A stretch of 5,685 nucleotides of DNA, taken from contig QKGY01000329.1 of the NCBI GenBank assembly GCA_003250235.1, forward strand, positions 1 through 5,685. The letters are read 5' to 3'. This document shows positions 4,510 through 5,685 of the stretch, in pieces. The position numbers and the translations under genes are program-made. Source of the stretch: Desulfuromonadaceae bacterium. GTDB taxonomy: Bacteria > Desulfobacterota > Desulfuromonadia > Desulfuromonadales > SZUA-540. The notes under the pieces were generated by a model. That model was given only the letters and a program-made list of their open reading frames with translations. It ran no database searches and had not been told where the DNA came from. Position 1 is the stretch's first letter; every line of letters begins with the position of its first letter.

Positions 4510-5685
4510 CTACTCTTTGCGGGTATTGCGTCGAACCACTTCCATCAGGGATTCTTCCTCAAAGGGCTTGATCAGATAATCCGAGGCGCCTAGAGCGAAG
4601 GCCTTATCCTGGTGCTGTTTGCCGGCGCGCGAGGTCAGCACCGCAACCGGTATCCTCTCCAGAATACCCCGCCGCTTGAGTTCTCCGAGCAGCTCGTACC
4701 CGTGCATGACCGGCATCTCCAGGTCGGTGATGATAAAGTCGACCGCGTTTTCCTCAAGAACGTTCAGCGCTTCCATGCCGTTTGGAGCCATCAGGACTTC
4801 GACGCCATGGGCCTCGAGCAGCATGGATGCGTATTTTCGAACGCTGAGCGAATCGTCCACCAGCAGGACCGTAGGGTTTTCTTTGTCGGCGCGGATTTTC
4901 GGAGTGGCCGACAAGAAAGGAACCGGCTGGTCGGTCGAAGCGAGCAAACGGGTCGGATTGATCACGAGACGGAGTGTGCCGTCACCGGAAATGCTGGTCC
5001 CCGAAAAGTAGGGGAGCTCGCGCAACAGCGAGTCGAACGGCTTGATAACGGTATCCTCCTGACTGAGGATCTCTTCGACCAGAAGACTGGTTTTCGTTCC
5101 GGAGGCCTGAGTGACGATCGCGAAGCGCAGCGGAGCATTGCTGCCGGTCTTGGGGAGGCCAAAGACGCTATTCAGGTCCATCAGCGGGACTTTTGTGCCA
5201 CGGACCTCGAGATGTTCGGGCACATCGTCACCCATGGGGAGGTCGACGATCTCCGAAACCAGCGTGGAAGGGATGACGAAACGCTGCGCGCCGACCCGGA
5301 ACTGGATGACGTTGACGATTACCAGGGACAGGGGCAGCAAGAGCCTCATGGTGGTGCCTTGCCCCTGAATGGTATCGATGTCGATGGTGCCGTTGAGCGC
5401 GGCCAGCCTGTCCATGACCACGTTCATGCCGACACCGCGCCCGGAGGTCGCGTCTGTCGTCTCGGTGGTGCTGAACCCGGGGCGGAAGATCATGTCGACC
5501 AATTCCCGCTCCTCGACCGGCTGGTCGGGCTGAATAAAGCCCTTTTCCAGCGCCCGTGCCCGGATCTTGTCGAACTGGATTCCGCGGCCGTCGTCACGGA
5601 CCTCGATCTCGACGGTGTTGCCTTTGCGTCGTGCCGACAGCCAAATGGTTCCGGTAGCCGGCTTGCCGAGCTTTTCGCGGTCCGC
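4510..5685 (-). CDS. Hybrid chemotaxis histidine kinase CheA-REC (C-terminal part, 5' end outside window)
   Basis: The frame is open to the right edge, giving 391 visible residues (numbered from 5685). A TTG at 5500-5502 lies inside the ATPase domain and is not the start. HATPase_c, 1-121: G1 box RDDGRGI (30-36), F-box-like IFRPGFSTTE (66-75), G2 box GRGVGM (82-87) followed by Asn88 where CheA usually has Asp, and GTTMRLLLPL closing the domain. CheW-like domain, about 122-250, couples to receptors. After a short linker comes a receiver domain, about 271-388: acidic pair D277/D278 (VDDS), phosphoacceptor D321 (ITDLEMPVMHG), T351 and K373 (IKPF), all key residues intact. The kinase autophosphorylates on an Hpt domain (off-window) and passes phosphate to response regulators; the fused receiver may be output or phosphate sink. 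ChpA/PilL/FrzE-type kinases share this layout. No gene symbol is given because the N-terminus is missing. Confidence 0.95.
   Translation of the reverse strand, partial: ADREKLGKPATGTIWLSARRKGNTVEIEVRDDGRGIQFDKIRARALEKGFIQPDQPVEERELVDMIFRPGFSTTETTDATSGRGVGMNVVMDRLAALNGTIDIDTIQGQGTTMRLLLPLSLVIVNVIQFRVGAQRFVIPSTLVSEIVDLPMGDDVPEHLEVRGTKVPLMDLNSVFGLPKTGSNAPLRFAIVTQASGTKTSLLVEEILSQEDTVIKPFDSLLRELPYFSGTSISGDGTLRLVINPTRLLASTDQPVPFLSATPKIRADKENPTVLLVDDSLSVRKYASMLLEAHGVEVLMAPNGMEALNVLEENAVDFIITDLEMPVMHGYELLGELKRRGILERIPVAVLTSRAGKQHQDKAFALGASDYLIKPFEEESLMEVVRRNTRKE

Noticed and set aside
5500..5502. TTG as start of a 330-residue CheA-like protein
   Set aside because: It falls inside the ATPase domain, and the frame continues upstream to the window edge with the conserved G1 box DDGRGI.

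Overview
The window is compact, GC-rich bacterial chromosome of ordinary layout. It fits the Desulfuromonadota (Geobacter/Desulfuromonas-type delta-proteobacteria): a small secreted monoheme c-type cytochrome, a good sigma-54 (-24/-12) promoter in front of a chemoreceptor, and a hybrid CheA-receiver kinase are typical of that group. This placement is inferred from gene content, not from a marker gene.

Layout. (1) Positions 1-1494, plus strand: the 3' part of a polytopic MATE/MOP-type membrane protein overlaps by 4 nt (ATGA) with a complete EamA/DMT-type transporter, so the two are probably translationally coupled. (2) A strong bidirectional hairpin terminator (about 1516-1549) separates them from a convergent minus-strand gene for a secreted 105-residue monoheme cytochrome c (1571-1888). 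(3) The AT-rich region 1889-2470 is shared by the divergent cytochrome and chemoreceptor genes. It holds several short palindromes, a sigma-54 promoter candidate at 2310-2327 and a leader of about 130 nt that could fold. (4) Positions 2471-4438, plus strand: a 655-residue transmembrane methyl-accepting chemotaxis protein (MCP) with a helical periplasmic domain, HAMP and a HAMP-like second module, a somewhat divergent hairpin tip and an acidic C-terminal tail without the CheR-docking pentapeptide. (5) A second bidirectional terminator, an 18-bp perfect stem at 4453-4492, lies between the MCP and a convergent minus-strand gene. (6) Positions 4510-5685, minus strand: the C-terminal 391 residues of a hybrid CheA (ATPase, CheW-like and receiver domains) running off the right edge.

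The MCP and the hybrid CheA are convergent neighbours and plausibly belong to one chemosensory pathway, in which receptor arrays control CheA autophosphorylation and the fused receiver acts as output or phosphate sink. The hybrid kinase recalls the ChpA/PilL/FrzE type linked to type IV pili or gliding, but the window does not prove that output. I see no rRNA, tRNA, CRISPR array, insertion sequence or phage gene, and no convincing new multi-gene system. The points most worth a check are the sigma-54 promoter with upstream palindromes, the Met-free cytochrome with one candidate distal His, and the unusual tip and tail of the MCP.
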